DNA of 64,000 nucleotides from Neospora caninum Liverpool (lineage: Eukaryota > Apicomplexa > Conoidasida > Eucoccidiorida > Sarcocystidae): the NCBI RefSeq assembly GCF_000208865.1, contig NC_018393.1:2994714-3058713 (forward strand), read 5' to 3'. The notes beneath the pieces are model-generated. The model had not been told where the DNA came from. It was given only the letters and a program-made list of their open reading frames with translations, and did not search any database. Positions 1-12,700 of this stretch are shown piece by piece. Numbering within the stretch: the first letter of the stretch is position 1; every line of letters begins with the position of its first letter. The translations under genes and the position numbers were made by a program.

Positions 1-1419
1 GTATGGCGCCGATTGATTATAACCCTGTTCTTGACCGAAACGCACACCGCCGACACATTGAGCGTCATCGGGTTTTCCTCTGCGGACGCCGTCAACGTCC
101 AACACATATGTTCTAACTACGACAGGTCTTCATTCCGAACTGAAAGTGAAAGAAATGAGCAAGATGCTTCCGATGTACTCCGGAACGCTAGAGTGATACG
201 TGTAGTTATTTGGAGTTCAAAGGTGATTTGGAACTACAGAGCCAAGCTGTTACGATGACGGCACATTTCGCGCACACTGCGAGGCCTTGGGTCTTCTTCC
301 ATTGGCTGAAATCTCTGTCTTCTGGTGCCCCGAGCGAACTCCATTGATGATTCGAAGACTTTTTCGGACGCTGCGGAAAGTGACTGGTGACAGATGTAGA
401 CCACAGACTCCCCGTGGCTCGTTTCAGCCGACAGGTGAGGCAGATGAACGCAAAGAATCTCGGCAGTTCATTCCTGCCTTGTGATTTTTCACGCATGCTG
501 GCAAAGCAGTTGCAGTTGTCGGGTCCCTGCTCGTTGCCGAGATCTTCCGTAAAACACGCCGAACACACAGACCAAGCAGAATATTTTCTTTAACTCCTTT
601 CGGAACCCTGCACAGAACCGGCTTCAAGTGAGCAAGAGATTACTGAAACAGCGGGCGCTTTCTTGGTTGCCTCCGTCTTTTCGTGAGGCAACTTGCAATG
701 CGTTTTCGTGTTCACTGTTCCTCCTCTGCTCATGGAGGTCTCGTCCGGCTATTTGTTTGACTGAAACAAGGTTTTTTTTCGTCACTTTCTGCTCTCCGCT
801 TCTCTTTCAGGCGCCCCCCCCTTCGTGTCACGAGGGTGCGGCGGCACTCGGCTGCTCTTTTTCCGTTTGTTTCCGGCCGTTTGTCTGAGCAATCGCAACG
901 ACTCGCTTCCTGTCTCCTATCGCGTGCCTCCAATTAGATACAGGCGTTTTTGTCTCATTTCTCCCATTTCGAACGCGCTTTGTGTCCCCTCGTGCACCCT
1001 CCGCAAGGGACCTTAGCAACAAAGGGATACAGACGCACCGTGACTTCGGGTGGAGGCTTCGACACGAGCCCGCCAGGAACAGGCAACATCGTGTGAAGAC
1101 GGCTTCCACAGTTGCCGCCGCATGTTTTGACGGGCGTTCAGTCGTCAACGGTACGCACGCATTCCCCAAGAGGACTTTCTGGGTACCGTATGCGTCAGTA
1201 AATCCAGCAGCGGTATCGCCTACAAGTGGTGTCAAAACTGGCAAACGTGTGTCTTCAGGTCGCGCTTGTTAATCTGAACACAGCTGAAAGTGATGAGGAA
1301 TAGGGACGTTCCGCAATGACGTCCACTTCTGAGGTTTTACCTCCTGGTCCATGTAAGCCATCTTGAACTGCGTCTCTGCCCGTTTCCCTGTTCCGCCTTT
1401 CTCCTGCTTTTTCAACATC
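1..1419 (+). promoter_or_regulatory. 5' flank and probable promoter/5' UTR of the membrane-protein gene
   Basis: No open frame here looks like coding sequence: short ORFs overlap on both strands and none continues across a convincing splice site. The stretch contains pyrimidine-rich runs (for example around 715-830) typical of coccidian 5' UTRs, and a GCATGC hexamer at about 494. The 3' part probably carries the transcription start and leader for the gene starting at 1420. No core promoter element can be pinpointed by eye. Confidence 0.35.
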
Positions 1420-4400
1420 ATGGCGCCGGTCGTCCCCTCCTCCTCGGTGGAGAGCTCTCGTGCTGTGGCGGGAGGGTCTGCTCGAGGCCGCTTCCGCCGC
1501 TCCTCAAATTCTTCGCAGTCTGAGTTCGTTCACGAGTTCTCAAGTCGCCAGTCTTCTTCTGTTTCGTCTCCAGAAACCGTTTTTTTTGGCCCTTCGTCGC
1601 ATTCGCGCGGAGACTCTGTTCCGGATGTGCCGCGTTCTTCTCTCCGCACCGGAGCTTCTGCTGTACATTCTTCCTCTCCCCTGCCTCCGCTTCCGCTCGA
1701 TACTTCCAGCCTCTCCGCCTTGCCAGAGATTCCTGCGTCGGCGCATCTCGAATCTCCTGAGCTCGGCGCCGAAGCGGCACTGGGCCTGACCTCTTCGGCG
1801 CTGTCGCCCGGGCGCACTGCTTTGGGACAGCACGGAGAAGATACCTTCCTGCTTGAGGACGTGCTCAACGACTTTGAAACGCGCGCCTTCTTCTCAGACC
1901 ATCTCGGGGCAGCCTCGGTCTCTCCCAGTTCCCTTCGGCCCTCCGCGACCGGATTCTTCCAGCGCTGGTGGAACCCCGCGAGCGTTTTGGGCTCCGCGAG
2001 GAACGCCGTGTCTGCGGCGGCTCAGCCGTCCGCTGCTCCTCAGCCGTCCGCTGCGCCTCCGGGAGGCCATGGAGACATCTCAGGCGAGAACCTCGCAGAA
2101 ACTCGACAGCTGGAAGCCTCGCGACCTCAGCTGCGGACGCCAGGCGCGGCGAACGCGGCGCTCGGCGGGCCTAGCGCGCCCGGCGGCGACGCTCTGGCCG
2201 CTTCACCCGCCGCCCCGTCTGTGGCAGTGAGAGCCAACCGTGTCGTCCCTTCTTCCACGTTTCCTTCCTCCAGCGCCCTGACAGGGTTGTCGGCCGCGTC
2301 TCCGGCCGCGGTCCCTCCCCGGCCTGCTTCGGCGCCGCAGCCGGCGGAAGAGCGACGGGGCCTCGACAGCCGTTCCGGCGTGTATCCGTCGTTGTCGGAG
2401 GCGCCTCTCCCTGGAGCAGCCGCCGTGGGGCGACCTAGCAGTTCTGGCGACTCGTCTCAGGGGATGTCGGAAGAAGACGGTTTGGAGGACGAGGAGGACG
2501 GTTATGTGGGCAATCCGACCGATGCGCCTTCCTCGTCCGGTCCTGCGTCTTGGCTGTGGCGGTGGCTCGGCCTGCAGAGTCGGTCTTCCTCGGACCTGGG
2601 GCGAACCGCTGGTTCCGCGTTGGGAAGGCGAGCCCTCGGGGTGCGCTCGAGAAGGCGAAGGAGACGGCGCTATGTGCCGATGGCGGGGCTCCCTTCTGGT
2701 GATCGTGAAGAGGACGAAAACCAAATCATATCTGAATCTTTCTCCCCCTCGCCCCCGCCGCGGGATGCGCCGTCCACAGAGGCGACCGTGCTGGGAGCGC
2801 CGGCTCTCATGCATGCAGAAGAGAGGGAGGCCGAGAGCGAAAGAGCCGCATCGGCAGGTCCAGAACGCGCGACCGCCCCCGCCGCTCGACGGTGGCGCTG
2901 GCGATCTGGCTTCCTGCTCTCTTCGCACTCCGCGGCGTCTCCGCAGCGGCCTGCGGTGGATATCGAAATGGGCATACTTCCGGCGCCCGGCCACGGGCGT
3001 GAAGACGCCCAGGCGCGCGGGGAGCAAGGGGGCGAAGGCACCGGCGAGGCGGCGTGGCGATCGAGCATTGCCGATTTAGGTGGGCGAATGCGAGCACAGT
3101 CTTCTGCAGTCTTCGCCGCGGTTCGGGGCGCGCTGGGGCGACTTCGCGAAGGGCGAGAAGATCCTTCCGCGGAAACGACGGGGGGCGCCGAAGGAGGAAG
3201 AACAGCTGACCGGACAGCCCCGCCTCCAGAGGAGGATGAAGAAGACGATCCCTCCTGCCATCAACTGCTCCTCCTCAGCGGCTGTCTTTGCTGGTTTCCG
3301 CTTCTCTGGGTTGTGGGGGCGATGCTGTGGTGTGTTACCCCGAAGGAGCATCGACGGGCGCGCAAGGTGAGTGGCCGGCAGAGGCAGACGCAGGAGAGGG
3401 ACTGAAGAGGACGGGGGCATCCGAAGCACGGCTTAGACCGAGAGAGACTGATCAGTGGAAAAAAGAAGGGAGACTCGAAGGCGTAGCCGGTGGACCTCGG
3501 ACAAGAGAGGAAAAGAAGGGGGAAAATGACATACAGATGTCGAAGAACGGAGCGATGAAGACAAGACGGCGCTCAGGCAAAAGAACGAGAAACAGAACCG
3601 GACTAGGGGTGAACACACACACATGCAGCAGGAGATGACTGCAGGTCGGAAACAGACTGCATAGAAAACGCGTGTGCGAAGAAGCGCCGCACCTTGCAGG
3701 AACGCGCTTTGTACTCTGCGTTGACAGAGGATATTGACAGACATTTCCAGCGACGAGCGTATATCTTTCCTGAGCACCCAAACCATTGTGCTTCTCTCCT
3801 TGTTTTTCACTTCACGTTGCGTGGTTGCGCATTTCCCTTTCTGACTTCCACTTTTTGCCTGCAGTGGGGATCGATCAACGTCTTTCTTGTCCTGGTCACG
3901 TTCCTGTACCTTTTTCTTCACGTGTGGAACGTCGCCAAGCCTGTGTAAGTTGGAGAATCGCAGAAGAGATCTCTCTTTCTTCTCCCTTCTCGTTCGTTTT
4001 GCGGCACGTATTCACATCCGTCGGCCCTCGCAGATTGTCTCTTTCGTGCAGGAGAAATGCGCAGGTGTCGCGTATTCAGGAACGTTTGGTCCATGAATCA
4101 AGTAGAACCGCTTTAGACCAACGGGGAGACATGAGAGTGCTAGAAGAACGCGGCTCAGACAGAATAGAAATGCCACGTTTGGCTGCTGTCTGCTTTGCAC
4201 CGACAGTCTTAAGTCTTTCCGTTCTCTTGTTCCCCCCCGTTTCTGCGACTATTGCTGGGTCTTAAATACTTGTGCAGACATGCTGCTCATCTGCGTGGTA
4301 TCCGAAAGTATAAGTCATTGGAGCTTACGAGACCTCGTTAGACTGGACTCTGATCCTGCGTGGTGGGCCGCCGTGTGTCGCCTGCGTCCACCTCAGAGCG

Positions 4401-7400
4401 CAGCGCGCGGTGCTCTTCAACACGGAGGCGCAGTTAGGTCTCGAAGGTGAGCATTCCTGTGAGAGGCAGCATAAAAAACAGAGAGGAACAAATCGGAAGG
4501 AACCAGAAAAAACAGAAAGGGAGAGGCACTGCAGCGGGGGAAGAAGACGGAGAGAATAGAGGAAAAACGGTGCTCCAGGAGAAGGGCGCGGGGCACAGCA
4601 CGGGAGAGAGACGGTCTCAGTTCTTTTCCTCGTGTTTGTTGCGTGCAGCCCCTTTCCCTCCGCGGCATCCGGGAAATCTGTGGAAGGTGGAGGATGACGG
4701 CGGCGGCGTGGAGCGTAAGCTGTCTTTTCTGTCGCAGCTTTCATCGTATTTTTGCCATAGGCAAGCGCATGTAGTGCGTGGCTATCTACTCTCTGTCTAT
4801 CCATCTACGCTGCACGTACACGCTGGCGTACTTTCATGCTGTGCTGCACAACACTCTCCCGGTGTATTTTATTTGTGTACAGACACTCCAGTATAGGTGT
4901 GGATTTGCCTATTCCGCCACGGGCTTTCCGCTTTGACTGCGCCCACAAATACCTGTGTGTATATCGTTTTGTGTAGATACAGGTTTAGGTTTGATGTATC
5001 ACCAGGTTGAGCAGCGTCTGTCGCATGCCTTTAGACAGTGACATCTTCCGCGCCCTGGTAGCCCTCGTCCGCGCCTTCCCCCGCCGGAATTTTGCGTGGC
5101 TTCGCCCGGGACTATATTTCTGTGTTCAAGCCTTCGTTTGATTACCTCACTTAGTTGAGATTTCCGATTTTGTGCCTCGCCTGCATTTGGCCCCTGCCGG
5201 TGTGTTCCGACTTTCTGGTGTACAGACACCAACCGCTTGGCGTGGAACTTCCGCGATCCTGTGGACGCGGGCTGGACGTTCCTCCGTCTCCCTGTTTCCT
5301 CTGTGTCTCCCGAGGAGGCGCAGATCATTCGTTACGGACGGTAGGCTGCGTGTATGCCCTCACGGCTTTTTGGGTCAGCGGTGCACATTTGACCGCCACA
5401 GTAACTCAGCGTATAGTTTTGCTTTTCCTACCGGTTCTGTTCACTGTATGAGAACCACACCCTTGTGCTCTTCTCCTTCCTGCCTGCATCTGACATAACG
5501 GGGGAAGTCTGCTGTTGGACCTCGTCCGCGCATGCAGTTTTTTTACGCGAAGACGCCGTGGTCATGCGTGTTTTTCCTCTGCGCTTTCGCGCAAGTTGAA
5601 GAAGCGTACGCGTTTCGGTCGGTACTTCTCGGTACGAGCCTTCTGTATAGACGATTTGCGTCATTTTCGATCTTGCACGATCACGTGGAAAAACTGCGCA
5701 CTCGGTCCGCAGTGTGTCTCCGTGTTGCTATTCTTTCTCGGTCTCCCTCTCAACGGGAGACGACCGTTTTTGTCGCGAGTTTCTCCACTTCTTCCTTCTT
5801 CCTCGTTCTCCGCTTCTTCTGCCCTTGGTGTCTCGCCTGTCGTTCGCCCTCCGGGAGGACCCTGTCGCGTGATGTTCTCGATTTGCCGTCTCGCTTCGTT
5901 CTGTTCTCCAGAGTCGTTCGGTCGCCTGCGTCGTCTCCCTTTGCACTCCTAGACGCCCCGTCCGAACAGCAGCGGCCAAGCCTGTTAGGCTCGGCGAGCG
6001 GCGCCTGGGTCTTTGGCCCCAAAGCTCTGCCTCTTCCGGCCGGCGATCATGGCCCTACTGTGATGCTGTAAGCTTCACGGGTGTACATCCCGAAAGGTTC
6101 TTTTGCGCACGGCGCCCTAGTGCTGCATGCAGTACTCAACTCGTACGCGTCTCTCGCTCGGTGCCATCAGGGAAGTAAGACAGATATATCATGTTTCTAT
6201 GTCGGTATATGTGGCTGTGTGGCTACGTATATGTGTCTGTGTGGCTACGTATATCTGTGTCTCTATGTCTTGGTATGGCTGCACACGTGTGTACTTTGAA
6301 CTTGGAATGCTCACATGCCTGCGGGATCCTGAAAGAGCTGTTCGGATCGATCCATAGTTCTGCCTGCCTGTGGCTCCTCCAGAGTCTGCAGACATGTCCT
6401 TGTGCGCGCCGGGGTAGTTGCTTTAACGTGCCGGGATGTTCGCTGGCTTTCTAAGGCGTTCAGCCGGCCTGCGTCTTTCTTTTCCCCCGCCTGTCTGTGT
6501 GCAGAGGACCTCCCGTCATTGCGAGCGGACGCATCCTGTTCTCCGTTCGCTTCGGGGCAGGAGACGCGCCGTCGACGTCCGCCCTTTCTTCCCTCCATCA
6601 GGTGTTCGCGAGAGAGAGGCAAGGGAGAAACGCAGAGGACGGTTCCGAGGCCCAGAGAATCACACCTCGGCGACGAAAAGATGCACATTCTCTCGAGGAA
6701 GACACCGCGGAGTTGCGTGCGCGGGCGGGAGACAGAAAAGGACGGACCGGCTCGGGTTCCCGGAAAAACGCGCACGAACTCCACGCGGTCTTTCCCCGGG
6801 AAATGACAGTTGAAGACCTTCTGCTTGGCGATAAAAAGTAAGGGGGATATAACAGAGGAGAAGTGGGGCCAGAAGGTCATGCCACACAATCTCTCTGGGG
6901 TTTTCGAGGTGCGTTTCCTGCCCGTCGAACCCTGCAACCTAGCGGCTCCTGACCCGTTCCTCCCAGTTCACAAGTTCGCATCTTCGTGTGTTTCACAGAC
7001 GCCCTAAGCAAAAGACGCAGCGGAGTAGAGGAAAGGGTCGAAGAGAACTCCTGGCAAACAACCTGGCTACAAATATTCGAGAACTTGGAAGAAAAGAGGA
7101 AACCACAATTACACGCCTTTCGCCCATACGCATACGTTACCTCCAAAAACATATATATATATATATTATGCATATATTCGCATATACGTACCTGCATACA
7201 TACATACATACTTTACGGGCACTCGTGTTCGTGGTTACTCAGTGCTGTGTCGCCAAAGGCGTTGTCCTTTTCTCTCTGGCTGCGCTCCTACAGCGTCCCC
7301 GCCTCCTTTTTTGGTGCGGGTCTTCGGTGCGTCTCCCTTCGTCGCTACTTGAGCTCACACATGTCCCCAGGAGTCAGCGGGCTGTCGGCTGCGGATAAGA

Positions 7401-8204
7401 AAAACGCTTTTTCAGCGGATACCCGTTCTTCATCTTCGACTCTGCTTCCTTTTCGGTGGCTGCTTCTTCATCGAACTGAACGAGGAGGAGACATTAGGGT
7501 GGCTTCTCAAGTCCTCGATTTCGGCGACTCGAAATTTTTGTGCAATCCTGCGGTCGTAGCTACAGGCGGGGAAGGCACCCAAGAGGCTGACGCCGGTGGT
7601 GCTGGGGAAGGCGAGGCAGACGACAGCCGCGCCTTTCGAGGGTTCATTGATGTCCAGCAGGTTCTCCTGCGTGCGCTGCCGTAAGTGCGAGAACGATCCA
7701 GAGACAAGCGAGAAGGTAACCAGGCGACGCGCGAAGGCAGACAAGAGAGACAGAGGGGAGGGACGAAAGGTGTACGCGAAAAAACACGTCGAGACGGCGA
7801 AGCGGGAAGGTTTGAATCTGCAGACGCGCCCGCGAGAGGCCTTGCTTTATGGGTCCGTCGCGAGGAGTCGCAAGGACGCATGCTTCACTGCTTTTTGGGC
7901 GGACAGAGAGAGACTTCCAGCGTGAGTGCAGAAACTCGTTTTTCTCGCTGGGAACTTGTGAATCTGCGTCGGCAACAACCGCCGACGAACGCCGGCGCGA
8001 AAATCGAAGAAGGGAACAACTGAGCGAGAGGAACTGTGGTCTGCGTTGTTTCTTGTGAAGACAAAAGATCGGAGACTCACAGGCAAGTTTCCGAGAAAGA
8101 TCTGGTGGCAGTTGGTGCCCGGAAGAAAAACAGTGACGCGTGCTTGCGTTGCAGAGAGAATTGACGCGATTCTCTCTGTTGCCACTCGGACGTCGAAGGA
8201 TTGA
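1420..8204 (+). CDS. Large multi-exon integral membrane protein of unknown function (about 1,158 aa)
   Basis: Exons: 1420-3366, 3865-3944, 4278-4446, 4649-4714, 5035-~5121, 5226-5340, 5912-6067, 6505-6837, 7378-7680, 7824-7921, 8083-8204. ATG 1420 follows AACATC; an upstream in-frame TTG at 1363 is not a credible start. Residues 1-600 are Ser/Pro/Ala/Arg-rich low complexity. A hydrophobic segment (residues ~622-640, core LLLLSGCLCWFPLLWVVGAM) follows, and exon 2 encodes a second (NVFLVLVTFLYLFLHVW). The remaining ~480 residues form a conserved-looking globular part with internal low complexity, ending at TGA 8202-8204. Phases match at every junction except inside exon 3, where frame changes by one base, and at the weak exon 5 donor. 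Four donors are phase 2 with GTAAG, so an unspliced message stops immediately. I do not recognise the family. That this is one gene rather than two is inferred from phase continuity. Confidence 0.6.
6217..6262. repeat. Imperfect tandem repeat, about 22 bp, two copies
   Basis: Within an intron of the membrane-protein gene, GTGTGGCTACGTATAT is repeated at about 6217 and 6239, inside a larger TG/TA-rich tract (6185-6290). It looks like a degenerate minisatellite with no evident function. Confidence 0.6.
7151..7211. repeat. AT/ACAT microsatellite
   Basis: An (AT)n run is followed by alternating TATGCATAT/ATACGTA and then (CATA)n. It lies in the intron between 6837 and 7378 of the membrane-protein gene, and is likely polymorphic between strains. 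Confidence 0.75.
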
Positions 8205-9722
8205 GTTTACTCCACCGAGAGAAGAGTGGCAGTAGGGCCGCTGGTGGAACACACGTACACCAATAAAAGACCGTCGGCTCCTTGCATTTCCTGTATCTTC
8301 ATCAACTTCTTCACGCACCACAAAAGTTCGTAGATATGGGCGTTTGAGAGATGATCGCTCCCAGTACGATGGTACTGATCATATGAGCATCTGAGTGTAG
8401 TTGTTTCTCGCTGTTGCTACGAGTGATAACGGCATTTCTTATATTACGCGTAGAACAGGGGTGCTCATGGCCCTTCGGCGTTTGACGCGCAAGGCGCGGT
8501 CGCTTCCACAAAGGTGTTGCCCAGCCGAAACAAGCGGACGCCGCACACGGTGGATCAACTAGCGAGACAGTCGGACACACACACGAATTCACCGCTTGTC
8601 CGCCAATGCGGGAATATAAATAAATATATTCATATATACACGGGAGGGTAAACACGTTTGTACTGCCTCGCGCAGTTCCGTGCGGGATACACCGTTGATG
8701 CGGCATGAGCTCCATGCGGGGCTGAAGGGTGGAGTGTCCCTCGTGTGACCGATCTCGGGTCACATCTCTGTGCACATTTCCATTTTGGATTATATCTTGG
8801 AGCTGTCTTAGCAACTAAATGTGGATTTATCTTCTATAGTAAAGACATGTTCGCGAGCTCGGGGCCAGGAGCCTGTCGGCGGTCGCTGGTGCTATGTGAT
8901 TTTTTTTTCCTGCCGTTACGCCGGCGTCACACGAACACGACGACAGACCTGCCGACGCTCGGCGCCCCCCGAGCAGCCGCGAGAGAAAGAGCGGAGACGA
9001 CTGCTTGGGAAAGTCTGAGTCCACGTCGCATGCAGTGGCCGGTCCACGACTCTAGAGGCAACACAAACAAATCCAGTTCTGGAGGCCGAAGAGCGCTGAC
9101 GGACGAGCCGACGCGCGGGAGATGTCCCTGTCTTCGTCGTGGCTGTCGAGTAGCCCTTGAAACACTTTGAGTGGCGATGTGGTACGATTAAGCCTCTTCT
9201 TCCAACGAGATTTCATGGAAAACCCAACACTCGCATGCTTGATTCGCATATAGCCGCTCTTTGGGTGTGTGGGGTGCGTTCGCCGCCGACTGTTGACTAG
9301 GTTCAGGGGGTTACACGAATCGCGCAGGTGAGCTGTTCGTAACCCGGGACTGGGGCGCTGGCGCTCGAACAGACGCCGTCGCGCCACGGCGTTCGCAGGT
9401 TTTGACTTGCATTCCCTCCGCCGGCACAGGATGACAGGTTTCGCTTTCGCGATCACTCATTCAGCCGAATGCACGCCACCGAAAAGCTCCATCGCGAAAG
9501 AACGACAGACACGCGCAGCACAGGAAACTGCAGAGAGAAATTGACGGGGGAATTGGGCATCCGCAACTGTCAATCGAGAGCGGCGTCAATCTTTCGAAGA
9601 AGAAAGTGCTTTTGCCGTTCCAGATCGCCGTCCTGGACACACAATGGACAGGACACATGCCGCGCACGCCGTTCGGTCCAGAGACCTAGAAAGAAATGTG
9701 GCATTCGCAGCTCGAGCATGCG
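8205..9722. other. Convergent intergenic region
   Basis: This stretch lies between the 3' ends of the membrane-protein gene (+) and the RAP-domain gene (-), so it should hold both 3' UTRs and polyadenylation sites. Short ORFs on both strands (for example around 9052-9456) show no domain, no coding-like composition and no splice partners. I see no gene here. Confidence 0.5.
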
Positions 9723-12700
9723 TCACTCGAGTTCGAAATCTGAGCCCTCGGCTTCACAGAAGTTCTGTTCCTCTGCCGTTCCCGGCGCGACAAGCCTCCA
9801 GCAGCGACGGGGCCTAGAAGCGTTGAGAGACGGCCTTTCCCCGTTTGCAGCGCGAGTCCAGCGCAATGGGCGTCCATCGTGGCTGCACCACGCCGTGCAG
9901 ATCTGAGACAAAATGCACAGATTCTGCAAAGACAGACGAACTTCTCTTTTTGGCGGATAACCTGGACCACATGCGTTTGCCTTACCAGTCGCATCCAGTC
10001 GGAGTAGGCAACCCGAACCACTCGGAAGCCGTGTCTTTCCAGCAGCCTCTGCTTGAAAAGACTCAAACTGGTGTACTGAGCACTCCGCACCTCTCTCCAT
10101 CGATTCTGAGAGTGCGACATGTTCTTGTCTCCGGCGTCGCACGCTTGCCTCCCTGCGTCTCCTGTAGAACGGCGCACACGCTCTCGGCTCGAGCTTCCCG
10201 CGCCTCCGTTCACGCTATCGGCCGCCACCTTTCTGTCGCGTCCGAAGTTTCCAGATCCACGAGCATCCGCATGCACACCCCCGTCGGCCTCGCTACCGAG
10301 GTGAGAACGGCGGGCGTTCGACCGAGAGTAGGACGCGGGATGGTAAAAGTGCATGGGGCCATCGAACTCAATCGCCACCTGAAAACACACACACACACAC
10401 GTTCACGCTTTTCAGCATTTCTGCGGTCGCCAGGGAAGCGAATAAGAGACATGGAGATCCTGCAACAAAAGAAGACGATGGGGGCGGGAAGCAGTGCACA
10501 CAGCAGTCCCATCACGCACACCGATGGGCGCTTAAGGCAGAGACACAACCGGCACAGAAACTGAGGGCCGTCGCTTGCGAAACGGGGTGTCCCAAGACGA
10601 GACAGGATGTGACCTGCGTCTGCAAGGACGAGTGGGAAGCCTCAGAATCAACCTGTCCGCCGTGCATCGAGTTGGCTGTTTTGTTCGCTTCGGTCTGCGA
10701 CTGCCATGAGCACGGGATTTCGAAGCCCAGAGACCCAAGTCAGTTCAAAGCCGTGCTGGAACCCTGCAGGTGTTGATGTGGCAGTATGCCCCGGGTGTTC
10801 AGTGGAGAAGAGGACTGAGCGCAGCCGTACGCGTGTGTCTGTCGGCGACGCCTTTGGAACTCGAAGTCTTACCGGTGGACTTCGCTCGTGCAATACGCAG
10901 TCAATAAAGAAGACGCCGCTCAGAAATGGAACCTGCAATGAACAGAGTTCCAACACTGCTCCAGAGTCATTTGCAGCGAGCGGTGCCGATCAAAGCAACC
11001 CGATGTACCTTAGAGCCGTTGCAGAGAAGCCTGAGCCGTGACGGTGCGCGTGCCAAGGAACCCAAACTACAGGCGGACAGGAAAGACAGTGGATCCGCGC
11101 GAAAACCCCCCTAAAAGAACGAAAGGCTACGCAGTCGTAAACGCGACACCGTGCGTCCCTCAGGGCCCTTTTCTCCGCGACTGTTGACACATTTGACACA
11201 CTTCCAGCTCGACAGCCACCGGCGCGGATCTTGCCATCCCCAAGTGCGCGCGTACTTCGGTCAAAAGCTTCTCTTCGGGGAGAGCCGCCTCCAGAGCCAT
11301 CATGGCGTGCCGATGAAAAGCTGCGCACAAAAACATCGGATACACCCGCGATGCGTCGGGCTTCTTTGCGACGGCTCGCCAGGCCGCCTCGCCACAGAAA
11401 GCGCGAGCGCGCAAACTCGCCCGCCCCAATGCACCGTTGCAGGAGGACGTGGCCGTTCGAGCGTAAACAGGCTATCCCTCGGGAACGAAGGGAGAGTCTG
11501 TGCCGCAGACGGAAGGCCGACGACTGCCTCTTAGGCGCGTCGCGGGGCTACCGAAACAGAACCCTGCCTGTTTCCGACACCCACCTGAAGTTGCCAGTGT
11601 CGCGGGACTCGGCGCGTGCCCCATCCTGAGGGCGTCCTCGCCTCGGTCCCTCGCCAGCTTCAACGTTTCCATCGTTTGGGCAGAAGCAACGCGCTGCTGC
11701 AGAGCCCGAGGGGGTACCCCGAAAGGCTGGGGCACCGCACTTCCGTCTGGTGTCCCTACACCCCGCGCGTCTCCCGCCCGCAACCGTTCCAGAGAGGCGT
11801 GCACAGCGATGAGCTGGCCAAAGACCTCGAATGCCCCGCTTTCCCCTCGACCTCCCAACCTGTCCATTTCGAAGGTTTTCACTTCTTCCGCGCCAGAGGG
11901 GGGGCCACCAAAATGCGCCTCCTCTCTGTCGCTTCCTTCGCCTTCCTTCTTGTCGGGCGAGGGTGTCGTCCGCAAGTCGCGCTGGCCACGGGTAAACCAG
12001 TTCCTTTTACAGACTTGTGTAAGCGCCGCAAGCGCCTCCGACGTCAGAGATACCCTGGCGGTTTCACCCGACAGCCTGGTTGCGTCCTTGCAACACCCAG
12101 AGGAGCTGGACTGTCTAGCGCCCTGTTCGCCAAACCTCTCGCGCATCTGGGTCGTTTGTTGCACGTTGTCGCCGACACAACACTCTTTGAAGTCAACGAG
12201 AGCCAAAGCGTACAGGGCGTTCACTGCGGTGAATAGCGTCACTTCCTTGTCGGCCTGTTCGAGGTCGTCGTCTCTGTGGCTGCGTGTAGCCGACATGTCC
12301 CGTTGAATTCCGAGGCCCTCAGCAGACCGGCCTTCTGAGCGCGCAGGGGACTGGGACTCCGACGACTCCACCCAAGGCCGTGCTGCGCAGCGGAGACTTA
12401 GTCTCCGCAAGACGGCGGTCCACGCCAAGGCAGCTGCTGCGTCCTGAGAGCGGCAATGCGGTTCTGTCTGCGAAGGATCCGTACCCCGAGGACTGGACCG
12501 AGATGCGTCTCTCAGCTGTGACACGCTGAGAGGCAGGCCGTTGGTACCACACACCGGGGCGCACGACGACGCTGGGCCTCGATGCGGCGACCCCGACAAA
12601 AAGAAAGGATGAAAGGCCAGTTTCGCGAGAGCAAGGAGGATGCTTGCGAGAGACGAGGAACTCGCATGACCCGAGGCAAGCGGAGGAGAAGACGGCACGG

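Noticed and set aside
1363..1419. Upstream extension of the first gene from TTG 1363
   Set aside because: Non-ATG start in a nuclear eukaryotic gene; ATG 1420 has a better context and the extension looks like leader sequence.
2203..3027. 274-codon minus-strand frame
   Set aside because: Antisense to the low-complexity GC-rich first exon of the membrane-protein gene; Arg/Gly-rich composition typical of a mirror frame.
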